A stretch of DNA of 38,402 bases from Aeromicrobium sp. (lineage in GTDB: Bacteria; Actinomycetota; Actinomycetes; Propionibacteriales; Nocardioidaceae). The position numbers were made by a program, and so were the translations under genes. The stretch is taken from contig NZ_JACMOM010000006.1 in NCBI RefSeq assembly GCF_014378035.1, positions 1 to 38,402 of the forward strand. Direction: 5' to 3'. Of this stretch, positions 31,796 to 38,402 are shown piece after piece (position 1 is the stretch's first letter; every line of letters begins with the position of its first letter). The notes under the pieces were generated by a model, which was given only the letters and a program-made list of their open reading frames with translations, was not told the DNA's origin and did no database searches.

Positions 31796-32605
31796 ATGCT
31801 GACCTACGCAGATCACAAGGCGCCCACCATTCAGAGGGCCGCCATCACGCTGACGCCATTCAGCCCGCCTGCAGTTTCGGGAGTAGGCTGGGAAGTGATG
31901 ACTGACACCGACCAGACCCCCGACGGCACCAACGACAACGCCGTCCACACACCCCCTTCGCAGGCGGTTGAGTCACCGGAAGAGCCCGTCGATCTGAAGT
32001 CCCGCACCCCGGAGCAACTGGCAGAGACGACCGAGCAGCAGCAGGCCCGCTTCGAGGCCGACGCCCTGCCCTTCCTCGACCAGCTGTACTCGGCAGCGCT
32101 GCGCATGACACGCAGCCCCCACGACGCCGAGGACCTCGTCCAGGAGACCTACGCCAAGGCGTTCAGTGCGTTCCACCAGTTCAAGGCCGGCACCAACCTC
32201 AAGGCCTGGCTGTACCGCATCCTGACCAACACCTACATCAACTCGTACCGCAAGAAGCAGCGCCAGCCGCAGCAGATCACTGATGAGATCGAGGACTGGC
32301 AGATTGCGCGGGCCGAGTCACACGGCTCGAGTGGGCTCAAGTCGGCCGAGATGGTCGCGCTCGAGCATCTCCCCGACAGCGACGTCAAGGATGCCCTGCA
32401 GGCATTGCCCGAGGACTTCCGCTACGCGGTCTACCTCGCCGACGTCGAGGGTTTCCCCTACAAGGAGATTGCCGAGATCATGGACACGCCCATCGGCACT
32501 GTCATGTCCCGGCTTCACCGCGGTCGGCGTATGCTCCGCGAGATGCTTGCCGACTACGCCCGCGACCGCGGCATGGCCGTCACGGCGACGGGAGAGAAGC
32601 CATGA
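31796..32605 (+). CDS. sigR: Thiol-oxidative-stress sigma factor SigR (SigH), long and short starts
   Basis: A group 4 sigma factor. Region 2 reads [20 protein letters not shown] and [16 protein letters not shown]. Region 4 reads [20 protein letters not shown] and [19 protein letters not shown] 31796 with GGAGG gives 269 aa and is served by the SigR promoter. ATG 31898 in the same frame gives 235 aa and has TAGGCT (31884-31889) 8 nt upstream, so a leaderless second message is likely. This copies the Streptomyces SigR'/SigR pair, in which the long form is unstable (known there, inferred here). The gene overlaps rsrA by 4 nt. Confidence 0.95.
   Translation: MLTYADHKAPTIQRAAITLTPFSPPAVSGVGWEVMTDTDQTPDGTNDNAVHTPPSQAVESPEEPVDLKSRTPEQLAETTEQQQARFEADALPFLDQLYSAALRMTRSPHDAEDLVQETYAKAFSAFHQFKAGTNLKAWLYRILTNTYINSYRKKQRQPQQITDEIEDWQIARAESHGSSGLKSAEMVALEHLPDSDVKDALQALPEDFRYAVYLADVEGFPYKEIAEIMDTPIGTVMSRLHRGRRMLREMLADYARDRGMAVTATGEKP
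31884..31889 (+). promoter_or_regulatory. Probable -10 (TAGGCT) for leaderless short SigR
   Basis: TAGGCT stands 8 nt before ATG 31898 inside the long-form coding region. No convincing -35 is seen at 17 nt. The same arrangement precedes several other genes in this window. Confidence 0.5.
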
Positions 32606-32868
32606 GCTGCGAGGGTCCTGACTGCGAGAAGGCGCTCGACAACCTCTATCTCTTCATCGACCAGGAGATCGACACCGCCAGCTGTGCCGAGATCCAGGTC
32701 CACATCGACGAGTGCAGTGACTGCTTGAGTGTCTACGACCTCGAACGAGTCGTGAAGTCGCTCGTGTCGCGGTCGTGCTCGGAGGTCGCGCCGCAGCCGC
32801 TGCGCGACAAGGTGCTGCTCTCGATCCGTACCGTGCAGGTGCAGATCACCGAGCAACGCCTTTCTTGA
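32602..32868 (+). CDS. rsrA: Redox-sensing anti-sigma factor RsrA (RshA)
   Basis: An 88-aa zinc-binding anti-sigma factor. The cysteine/histidine pattern C3, C8, H34, C38, C41 matches S. coelicolor RsrA C3, C11, H37, C41, C44, with a 3-residue shift after C3. Oxidation forms a disulfide, expels zinc and releases Sig[11 protein letters not shown] is the ZAS core. There is no membrane segment, as expected. The ATG overlaps the sigR stop (ATGA 32602-32605), which ensures balanced synthesis. Confidence 0.93.
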   Translation: MSCEGPDCEKALDNLYLFIDQEIDTASCAEIQVHIDECSDCLSVYDLERVVKSLVSRSCSEVAPQPLRDKVLLSIRTVQVQITEQRLS

Positions 32869-32902
32869 CCGGGAGGCCTCGGACGTCAGAGGCTCAGACG
32901 CC

Positions 32903-32931
32903 AGATCCCCAGCCGGTACGGCTGGGGATCT
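32903..32931. terminator. Bidirectional hairpin between rsrA and bL37
   Basis: AGATCCCCAGCCG-GTA-CGGCTGGGGATCT is a perfect 13-bp stem with a 3-nt loop, placed between the convergent ends of rsrA (32868) and bL37 (32948). Confidence 0.85.
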
Positions 32932-32947
32932 TGTGCGTGTGCACGGT

Positions 32948-33022
32948 TCACGCGTTGGGGCGCTTGCCGTGGTTTGCGCCCTTCTTCTTGCGTGCGCGAC
33001 GCTTGCGTCCGGTCTTGCCCAT
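32948..33022 (-). CDS. 50S ribosomal protein bL37 (24 aa)
   Basis: A tiny basic protein, MGKTGRKRRARKKKGANHGK then RPNA. The ANHGKRPNA tail is that of bL37, the actinobacterial large-subunit protein found in Mycobacterium smegmatis ribosome structures. CGGAGGAGG lies 7 nt before the ATG, an unusually strong site that fits a highly expressed ribosomal protein. It is convergent with rsrA and separated by a strong terminator hairpin. Confidence 0.88.
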   Translation of the reverse strand: MGKTGRKRRARKKKGANHGKRPNA

Positions 33023-33050
33023 GATGGTTCCTCCTCCGAAAATTCGTGCC

Positions 33051-33428
33051 TCAGTCTCCCACAGGCGCGATGCGCGCCAGGAATCGCTCCCGGTCAACGG
33101 TCACGCGCCGGATCTCGCCGGTCGCGAGCAGGGTGCCGTTGCCATCGTGTGCCGCGACCTGGAAGCGAACGAGCCGGCCGTCGGTGTGGATGACGGTGGC
33201 GGTGGTGGTCACCTCGGTGCCGACGGGGCTGGCCGCAAGGTGCTCGAGGTCGATGCGAGTGCCGACACTCGTCTGCGTCAGATCGAGGTCGAGAGCGGCA
33301 CAGGTCGCTTGCTCGCACCAGGCCACGACGCGAGGCGTGCCCAGCACGTCGAGGTCACCGCTACCGAGCGAGCGGGCAGTGTCGGCAGGCATGACGACGC
33401 GGGTCACCGACGCGGAGTGCTCGGTCAT
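33051..33428 (-). CDS. Hotdog-fold thioesterase (FlK-like)
   Basis: A 125-aa protein of the fluoroacetyl-CoA-thioesterase-like hotdog group. The order is VLGTPRVVAWCEQATCAAL (Thr region and acidic residue), then TSVGTRIDLEHLAASPVG (the His of EHLA). These correspond to the Thr/Glu/His catalytic set of FlK. Most relatives are general acyl-CoA thioesterases with no link to fluorine. The ATG overlaps the upstream acetyltransferase stop (33425-33428), so they are co-translated. Confidence 0.85.
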   Translation of the reverse strand: MTEHSASVTRVVMPADTARSLGSGDLDVLGTPRVVAWCEQATCAALDLDLTQTSVGTRIDLEHLAASPVGTEVTTTATVIHTDGRLVRFQVAAHDGNGTLLATGEIRRVTVDRERFLARIAPVGD

Positions 33429-33952
33429 GCCGTCAGACCTTCTTCCATTGGATCAAGCTGGAGTGAGAACGCCCAGAGCTGCACCCCAGGGACGGGCGAC
33501 CAGTCGAGCTCGGGCCGACGGACGAACCCGAACGACTCGTAGAGACGGTGGGCGGGCGCCATGTCATCGAGCGAACAGATCATCATCTCGGTGAGGCCCA
33601 TCTCCTTGGCCCGTAGCAGGCAGTCGCTCACGAGCGCGGTGCCGATGCCCCTCCCGCGGGCCGCCGGCGACACCGCGAGGGTGCGGAACTCGCCCTGATG
33701 GTCCTGGGTGGCGAGCTCACGGTAAGGAGACCCGGGCGGGCACCATGTTGTCGTGCCGAGCAGCTCCTCGCCGTCGACCGCCACGAGCAGGTGGCCATCC
33801 CGTCCACGGCTCGGGGCATCGACGAGCCAGTCTGCATAGCGCTGGTCGTAGTCACCGTCGGGTTTGATCAGGTAGTCGTCCGCGTCGTATCCGGCCACCG
33901 TGAGGTGGCCCGCAGCGACGTATTCCTCCTCGCGTGCCAGACGGACGAGCAT
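33425..33952 (-). CDS. GNAT-family N-acetyltransferase
   Basis: A 175-aa protein with the GNAT acetyl-CoA loop as FRTLAVSPAARGRGIGTALV (R-x2-G-x-G/A) and the C-terminal HRLYESFGFVRRPEL. The substrate is unknown. ATG 33952 lies 2 nt from the IlvG-like stop, so it belongs to that operon. A longer open frame to 34672 only reads through the IlvG-like gene. The sequence is a typical stand-alone acetyltransferase. Confidence 0.9.
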   Translation of the reverse strand: MLVRLAREEEYVAAGHLTVAGYDADDYLIKPDGDYDQRYADWLVDAPSRGRDGHLLVAVDGEELLGTTTWCPPGSPYRELATQDHQGEFRTLAVSPAARGRGIGTALVSDCLLRAKEMGLTEMMICSLDDMAPAHRLYESFGFVRRPELDWSPVPGVQLWAFSLQLDPMEEGLTA

Positions 33953-33954
33953 GC

Positions 33955-35637
33955 TCAGATGCCTGTGGTGGCGCGCGGGTACATCGCGTTGACGTCGGTC
34001 ATCACGTTGACGAGGTAGGGGACACCAGAGGCGAAGGCGCGGTCGATCGCCGGACCGATCTGCGCGGGGTCGGTGACCATCTCCCCACCGCCACCCAGCG
34101 CCGTGACGACCTGGTCGTAGCGGGTCTGGGGTGCCAGGTCGGCGGCGACGTCGTAGCCGTAGAGCCACTGCATCGGGCCCTTCTCGAGGCCCCACGCAGA
34201 GTTGTTTCCCACGATCATGACGACCGGCAGGTTGTGCCTGACCAAGGTGTCGACGTCCATCAATGACATGCCAGCCGCGCCGTCGCCGTAGAGAAGGACG
34301 ACCTGGCTCGAGGGTCGGGCGATGCGGGCGGCCATCGCCGCACCCATCCCGGCGCCCAGGCACCCGTACGGCCCCGGGTCGAGCCAGCCGCCGGGGCGCT
34401 TGGGTTCGACGAACTTGCCGGCGAACGACACGAAGTCGCCACCGTCGCCGATGACCACGGCGTCGTCGGACAGCCGCGGGAGAAGCTCGCCGTAGATGCG
34501 GGCGGGGTGGATCGGGTCGGCGGTCGCGGTCAACAGCTCGGAGTCGCGGGCCGTTGCGGCTGCGACCTCGGTCTGAAGGACGCTGAGCCAGCGCGTCCAG
34601 TCGGGACGGGCTCCGGCGATGGACTGCAGGGCCGAGAGCATTCCGGCGAAAACCGTTGTCAGGTCGCCGCATGCCGATGCCGCGAGCTCTGCGTGGTTCG
34701 AGACCTGGCTGGGGGAGTCGGCGATGTGCACGGTCCGGGCGGGTGTCGTGTCGTCCTTGCCACCGAAGATGCCGTAACCCAGACGGAAGTCGAGCGGTGT
34801 GCCCACCACGATGACGAGGTCGGCCTGGCTGAACGCTGTCGAGCGGGCCTTGGTGACCAGCTGGGGGTGACCGCCGGGGATGATGCCGCGGCCCATGCCG
34901 TTCGCGACGACGGGGACGCCGGTCTCAGCGACGAACTGGAGCGCGGCTTCTTCGGCGTGGTCGGCCCACACGTCGGTGCCGAGCACGAGGATCGGCCGCT
35001 CGGCGCCGGAAAGCAAGGAGGCGATCTTGGCGATGCTGTCAGTGTCGGGCTCGATCAGGGGCGTCGTGTTGCCCTTCGACTGAGTCGTGACGGTGGTGCT
35101 GTTGAAGAACTCGTCCATCGGGATGTCGACGAAGCTCGGCCCGCGGTGCGACGATCCGGCAAGGGTGAAGGCCTCATCGATCGTGGGGGCAATGTCGTCG
35201 ACCTTGTGTGCTGTGGCTGCCGACTTCGAGATCGTCTCCAGGATCGGCGGCTGGTCGGGCTCCTGGAGGCTGCCCGATCCCCAGCGGTTGTTCGGTGCAC
35301 GGCCTCCGATGACCACGAGGGGCGAGCCGGAGAAGCTGGCCTGCGCGATGGGGCTGACGCCGTTGGGGGCGCCGGGGCCCGCGGTCAACACGGCAAGACC
35401 GGGCTTGCGGGTCAGCTTGCCGATCGCCTCGGCCGCGAAGACCGCGGTCGGCTCGTGCCGCACGTCGATGATCGGCATGCCCGGCTCGCCCTTGAAGGCG
35501 GCGTCGTACATCGGGAACACATGGGCCCCGGACAACGTGAACATCGTCTCGACTCCGTGCGCGCGAGCCACATCCAGCGCGTGGATGCCGCCGTGGCCTT
35601 CTCGGGGTCCGGCTTCGCCCATGTCATCAGTATTCAT
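33955..35637 (-). CDS. Acetolactate-synthase-like TPP enzyme (IlvG-type)
   Basis: A 560-aa thiamine-diphosphate enzyme with the three-domain POX fold. TMFTLSGAHVFPMYD and VRHEPTAVFAAEAIGKLTRK supply the activating Glu. The TPP/Mg motif runs from LLYGDGAAGMS to IVGNNSAWGLEK (GDG...NN). It closely resembles mycobacterial IlvG (Rv1820), whose acetolactate synthase activity is not the main housekeeping one, so oxalyl-CoA-decarboxylase-like or other chemistry cannot be excluded. ATG 35637 has TAGCGT 7 nt upstream (leaderless form). It heads a transcript with the acetyltransferase and thioesterase. Confidence 0.85.
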   Translation of the reverse strand: MNTDDMGEAGPREGHGGIHALDVARAHGVETMFTLSGAHVFPMYDAAFKGEPGMPIIDVRHEPTAVFAAEAIGKLTRKPGLAVLTAGPGAPNGVSPIAQASFSGSPLVVIGGRAPNNRWGSGSLQEPDQPPILETISKSAATAHKVDDIAPTIDEAFTLAGSSHRGPSFVDIPMDEFFNSTTVTTQSKGNTTPLIEPDTDSIAKIASLLSGAERPILVLGTDVWADHAEEAALQFVAETGVPVVANGMGRGIIPGGHPQLVTKARSTAFSQADLVIVVGTPLDFRLGYGIFGGKDDTTPARTVHIADSPSQVSNHAELAASACGDLTTVFAGMLSALQSIAGARPDWTRWLSVLQTEVAAATARDSELLTATADPIHPARIYGELLPRLSDDAVVIGDGGDFVSFAGKFVEPKRPGGWLDPGPYGCLGAGMGAAMAARIARPSSQVVLLYGDGAAGMSLMDVDTLVRHNLPVVMIVGNNSAWGLEKGPMQWLYGYDVAADLAPQTRYDQVVTALGGGGEMVTDPAQIGPAIDRAFASGVPYLVNVMTDVNAMYPRATTGI

Positions 35638-35671
35638 GCAAAGCACGCTACTGGACGATCAGACGAACGTC

Positions 35672-36589
35672 TCAAGTGAGCGGTTTGGCGGGTGTGGTGG
35701 GGCGGTACAGCCACGGGCTCTCGGCCCTGATCTGGTCGAGCACCGCGAGCAGGAGGTCGGCGCGGTGCGCGGGTTGTTCGGCGAACAGCTCGGCGTCTGC
35801 GCGCAGGTCGTCGCGGCCCTGCACGCCGAGCGCGAGCTGGAGGTGGAGCGCACGCAGGAACGACGACGTGTTGCGCACGCCCGGCGAGGGCCACTCCGCC
35901 TCGAGGTGTCCGCGGGTGCGCGGCGGCTTGATGCCTGCGCCGAGGCGGGCAAGCCACGGCTCGACGATGCTCGGGTCGAGAGCGTTACGGTGCAGCAGGG
36001 TCATGACCGCGTAGGCCAGGCGGTCGTCCTCGCCGTGACGCCAGATGTAGGCCGTGGGCGCCAGGGCGCGGTCGGCGATGACGTCGAGCAGCACGGTCAG
36101 CTCGAGTCGGCCGAAGTGTCTGGACCGGGCGAGGGCGGCGAGAAGATCGGCGCCGTGGGCGATCGAGTTCGCCCAGCCCTGCTCCGGTATCCATCCGCGG
36201 TGGTCCTGCTCCCGGACGTACCAGGCCGTGGCCCGATCGCCCCAGTCGAGCACCGATTCCGCCGTCATGAGGTGCTCGTTGTTGTCGCGGCCGATGATCT
36301 CGGCCAGCATCAGTGCGCTGTAGGAGCGGCGCATCACCGAGACGTCACCATCGTTGCCCAGGCCATAGCGCAGACCGGGAGCAATACCGTCGCCGAGGCC
36401 GGCGAGCAGCGTGTCGTAGACGCCGCGCGTGATCCAGGTCGTCAGAAGTGGGTAGGCGAGGTCTTCACGCCAGCGCGGGTTGGAGTGCCCGAGCATCTCG
36501 ACCAGCTCGACCGTGCACTCGTCGAGGCCGCGGTCAGCGGGCACGTTCATCCCGCCTTGCTTGATCGATTGCCAGTACGCCTCGGACAC
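35672..36589 (-). CDS. DUF2785 family protein
   Basis: A 305-aa mostly helical protein of the DUF2785 family, recognised by YWQSIKQGGMNVP, RRSYSALMLAEII, RDNNEHLM, WYVREQDHRGWI and SIAHGADLLAALARS. Its biochemical role is unknown. GTG 36589 (GGCGGA just before) is the most likely start; ATG 36550 is the alternative. The longer frame to 36697 overlaps the divergent kinase. The 39 nt to that kinase start must hold both promoters. Confidence 0.85.
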   Translation of the reverse strand: MSEAYWQSIKQGGMNVPADRGLDECTVELVEMLGHSNPRWREDLAYPLLTTWITRGVYDTLLAGLGDGIAPGLRYGLGNDGDVSVMRRSYSALMLAEIIGRDNNEHLMTAESVLDWGDRATAWYVREQDHRGWIPEQGWANSIAHGADLLAALARSRHFGRLELTVLLDVIADRALAPTAYIWRHGEDDRLAYAVMTLLHRNALDPSIVEPWLARLGAGIKPPRTRGHLEAEWPSPGVRNTSSFLRALHLQLALGVQGRDDLRADAELFAEQPAHRADLLLAVLDQIRAESPWLYRPTTPAKPLT

Positions 36590-36628
36590 TCCGCCATCGT
36601 GCCACGCACGACCGATTACCCTGAATGC

Positions 36629-38083
36629 GTGCCCTCGCTGGATGACATCGCCCGGTTCCAGACGTCGCTCGAGGCAGACGACGTCGCGTGGCTGCATGCG
36701 CTGGTCACCGACTGGCAGATCATCGCCGACCTCTCGTTCTCCGACCTGGTGCTCTGGGTGCCTGACGCGGAGGCCAAGGGGATGTGGGCTGCGGCGCAGA
36801 TCCGCCCGACCACCGGACCCACGACGTTGCTGGAGGACGTCGCAGGCACCTTCGTTCCCACGGGCGGCACCGACCTGCTGGAGCGTGCGCTCGCGACCGG
36901 TGACATCGTCGGCGAGGAGGCGGACGAGCTGTTCGACGGAAGCAGGTTTCGCGTCCAGGCCATTCCGGTCTGTCGGGGCGGTCGGACCGTGGCGGTCATC
37001 GCGCGACGCAGCGCCGAGTCGGGTCTGCGCTCCGCGAGCACGCTGGAGAGCTCGTACTTCGAGGCCGCGGGCGAGCTCGGCGAGATGATCCGGCGCGGCG
37101 AGTTTCCCTTGCCGGGTACCCGGTCAGATCTCGCAGACTCGCTCCGCGTCGGCGACGGTTTCATCCGCACGACAGCCGCCGGTATCGTCCGGTACGCCAG
37201 CCCCAACGCGATGTCGGCCTACCGGAGGCTGGGGCTGGTCGGAGACCTCATCGGCACGCACCTCGGCGACGTGACCACGGGGCTGGCCGGTCGTCGTCCG
37301 ACCGACCGCGGACCGCGTGCCCTTCTCGGAGGCGACACCAGCACGGAGGCAGAGATCGAGGGAGCCGCTGCGACCTTGCTCCTGCGCGTCATCCCGCTGC
37401 GGTCAGGCAGCCGCCGCAGCGGTTCACTGATCCTGTTGAGAGACGTCACCGAGCTGAGGCTGCGCGAGCGCGAGCTCGTCTCGAAGGAGGCGACGATCCG
37501 CGAGATCCACCACCGGGTCAAGAACAACCTGCAGACCGTCGCCGCCCTGCTTCGTCTGCAAGGCCGGCGCATGGAGCTGCCAGAGGCCCGGGCCGCGCTC
37601 GATGAGGCAGTGCGTCGGGTCGGCTCGATCGCACTGGTGCACGAGACCCTCAGCCAGTCGTTCGATGACAACGTGCTCTTCGACGAGATCGCCGACAAGC
37701 TGCTGCGAACCGTCCTCGACGTGTCGGACGAGTCGTCGGGCGCCGGACGCGTGAGGGCGGAGCGGATCGGTTCGTTCGGCTCCCTGCCCGGCGTCATCGC
37801 CACGCCGTTGGCCATGGCTCTCACCGAGCTCATCCAGAACGCAGCCGCGCACGCCTACGACGAGCGCGGTGGCACCCTGACGCTGGCGGTCAACCGCATC
37901 CGCGATCGTGTGCGGCTCCGGGTGAGCGACGACGGTCAAGGCTTGCCCGACGACTTCGACCCGGCCCGCAGCCTCGGTCTGTCGATCGTCACGGCGCTGG
38001 TCGAGGACGAGCTCGGAGGCACCCTCACGTTCGAGGAGCGCACGGGCGGGGGCACGACCGTCGCGATCTCACTGTCTGTCTGA
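36629..38083 (+). CDS. pdtaS: Sensor histidine kinase PdtaS-type
   Basis: A 484-aa cytosolic kinase: N-terminal GAF-like domain (about 10-150), PAS-like domain (about 165-280), then HisKA_2/HATPase. The phosphorylation box is REIHHRVKNNLQTVAALLRL (His at 294-295), and the ATP domain has ELIQNAAAHAYDE and SDDGQGLPDDF. In mycobacteria PdtaS phosphorylates the ANTAR response regulator PdtaR; no REC-ANTAR gene is in this window. GTG 36629 follows TACCCT by 6 nt, a leaderless form. Frames reaching back to 35087 are shadows. Convergent with whiB. Confidence 0.93.
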   Translation: MPSLDDIARFQTSLEADDVAWLHALVTDWQIIADLSFSDLVLWVPDAEAKGMWAAAQIRPTTGPTTLLEDVAGTFVPTGGTDLLERALATGDIVGEEADELFDGSRFRVQAIPVCRGGRTVAVIARRSAESGLRSASTLESSYFEAAGELGEMIRRGEFPLPGTRSDLADSLRVGDGFIRTTAAGIVRYASPNAMSAYRRLGLVGDLIGTHLGDVTTGLAGRRPTDRGPRALLGGDTSTEAEIEGAAATLLLRVIPLRSGSRRSGSLILLRDVTELRLRERELVSKEATIREIHHRVKNNLQTVAALLRLQGRRMELPEARAALDEAVRRVGSIALVHETLSQSFDDNVLFDEIADKLLRTVLDVSDESSGAGRVRAERIGSFGSLPGVIATPLAMALTELIQNAAAHAYDERGGTLTLAVNRIRDRVRLRVSDDGQGLPDDFDPARSLGLSIVTALVEDELGGTLTFEERTGGGTTVAISLSV

Positions 38084-38104
38084 CAACCGGACAGTGAGTG
38101 CAAA

Positions 38105-38162
38105 GAACCCCGCGCCCGACTCCAGGGAGATTGACTCCGGGGAGAGATGGGGCACGGGGTTC
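38105..38162. terminator. Bidirectional terminator-like hairpin between pdtaS and whiB
   Basis: GAACCCCGCGCCC (38105-38117) pairs with GGGCACGGGGTTC (38150-38162) at 12 of 13 positions. An inner ACTCC/GGGGAG pairing shortens the loop. It sits between the two convergent stops. Confidence 0.65.
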
Positions 38163-38180
38163 ACCGATACGTGCGTACGT

Positions 38181-38402
38181 TCAGGCAGTACGAATACGTG
38201 CCCGAGCATTGCGGCGCTTCAGCGTACGACGTTCGTCTTCGCTCAAGCCTCCCCACACACCGTGATCCTGTCCGGACTCGAGTGCCCATTGCAGGCACTG
38301 CTCGCGGACATCACAGCGGCGGCATACGACCTTGGCCTCTTCGATCTGCAAGATGGCGGGACCCGTGTTGCCGATGGGGAAGAAGAGTTCAGGGTCCTCA
38401 TC
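38181..38402 (-). CDS. whiB1: WhiB-family regulator, WhiB1-like (5' end beyond the window)
   Basis: The visible 73 residues cover most of the protein: DEDPELFFPIGNTGPAILQ, then the CRRCDVREQC ligand block (CxxCx5C) of the [4Fe-4S] cluster, the GVWGG turn, and the basic DNA-binding tail SEDERRTLKRRNARARIRT. The first cluster cysteine and start codon lie beyond the right edge. It is closest in my memory to mycobacterial WhiB1, an essential nitric-oxide-responsive protein that also sits next to pdtaS. Confidence 0.92.
   Translation of the reverse strand, partial: DEDPELFFPIGNTGPAILQIEEAKVVCRRCDVREQCLQWALESGQDHGVWGGLSEDERRTLKRRNARARIRTA

Noticed and set aside
33953-34672. N-terminal extension of the acetyltransferase
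   Set aside because: It reads the IlvG-like gene in a wrong frame and is Arg-rich nonsense; the GNAT fold begins at 33952.
35087-36628. Open frame extending upstream of the histidine kinase (998 codons in total)
   Set aside because: It is antisense to the IlvG-like and DUF2785 genes and shows no family motifs; the kinase begins at GTG 36629.

Overview
The window comes from a high-GC actinobacterium. The gene content points to the Nocardioidaceae/Propionibacteriales (something like Aeromicrobium or Nocardioides), but that placement is inference. Supporting markers are a WhiB1-type regulator, a SigR/RsrA pair, the 24-residue ribosomal protein bL37, a PdtaS-type histidine kinase, an actinobacterial holin-X protein, DUF3618, and many apparently leaderless genes with a TAnnnT box 6-8 nt before the start codon.

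Layout. 1-2.5 kb: a broken glycosyltransferase end, then a two-gene ergothioneine operon (egtB-egtD) without egtA or egtC. 2.7-5.3 kb: an ANTAR-only protein, a CDGSH iron-sulfur protein coupled to a heme-oxygenase-like diiron enzyme (with a coupled 59-codon ORF in front of it), and a divergent HemK2-like methyltransferase. 5.4-7.3 kb: an orphan zinc-finger anti-sigma protein behind a 16-codon ORF, a degenerate sigma-like gene, and a divergent B12-binding MerR regulator of the CarH/LitR photoreceptor type. 7.3-10.3 kb: an envelope cluster (YihY, DUF3618, holin-X, LEA-like). 10.4-12.2 kb: a cyclase-family hydrolase and a coiled-coil protein. 12.3-18.9 kb: homogentisate (tyrosine) catabolism, hpd-hmgA-fahA plus an alpha/beta hydrolase, with a divergent Lrp/AsnC regulator and a nearby 3-oxoacid CoA-transferase pair that could activate the acetoacetate released by FahA. 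19-23.1 kb: an IclR regulator, a zinc alcohol dehydrogenase and an E1 alpha/beta fusion dehydrogenase.

23.1-28.4 kb: housekeeping genes, with a cysteine-free L36 behind a Zur-box-like palindrome, arfB, a CBS protein, hisN, rsgA, aroA and DoxX. 28.4-30.9 kb: a one-chain sigma/zinc-finger/membrane/extracellular-domain protein divergent from a degenerate GGDEF protein. 31-33 kb: an SRAP peptidase, then sigR-rsrA with a textbook GGAAT-N18-GTT autoregulatory promoter and two starts, then bL37. 33-38.4 kb: thioesterase, acetyltransferase, an IlvG-like TPP enzyme, a DUF2785 protein, pdtaS, and a whiB1-like gene cut by the right edge. The order aroA/rsgA/SRAP/sigR-rsrA/pdtaS/whiB1 recalls the Mycobacterium tuberculosis Rv3219-Rv3228 neighbourhood (from memory).

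No insertion sequence, phage, CRISPR array, tRNA or rRNA was seen. The most interesting parts are the regulatory ones: a probable B12 light switch with decayed sigma/anti-sigma partners, the coupled ORF before the diiron enzyme, the fused membrane sigma factor, the dual-start SigR, and the Zur-linked ribosomal protein switch.
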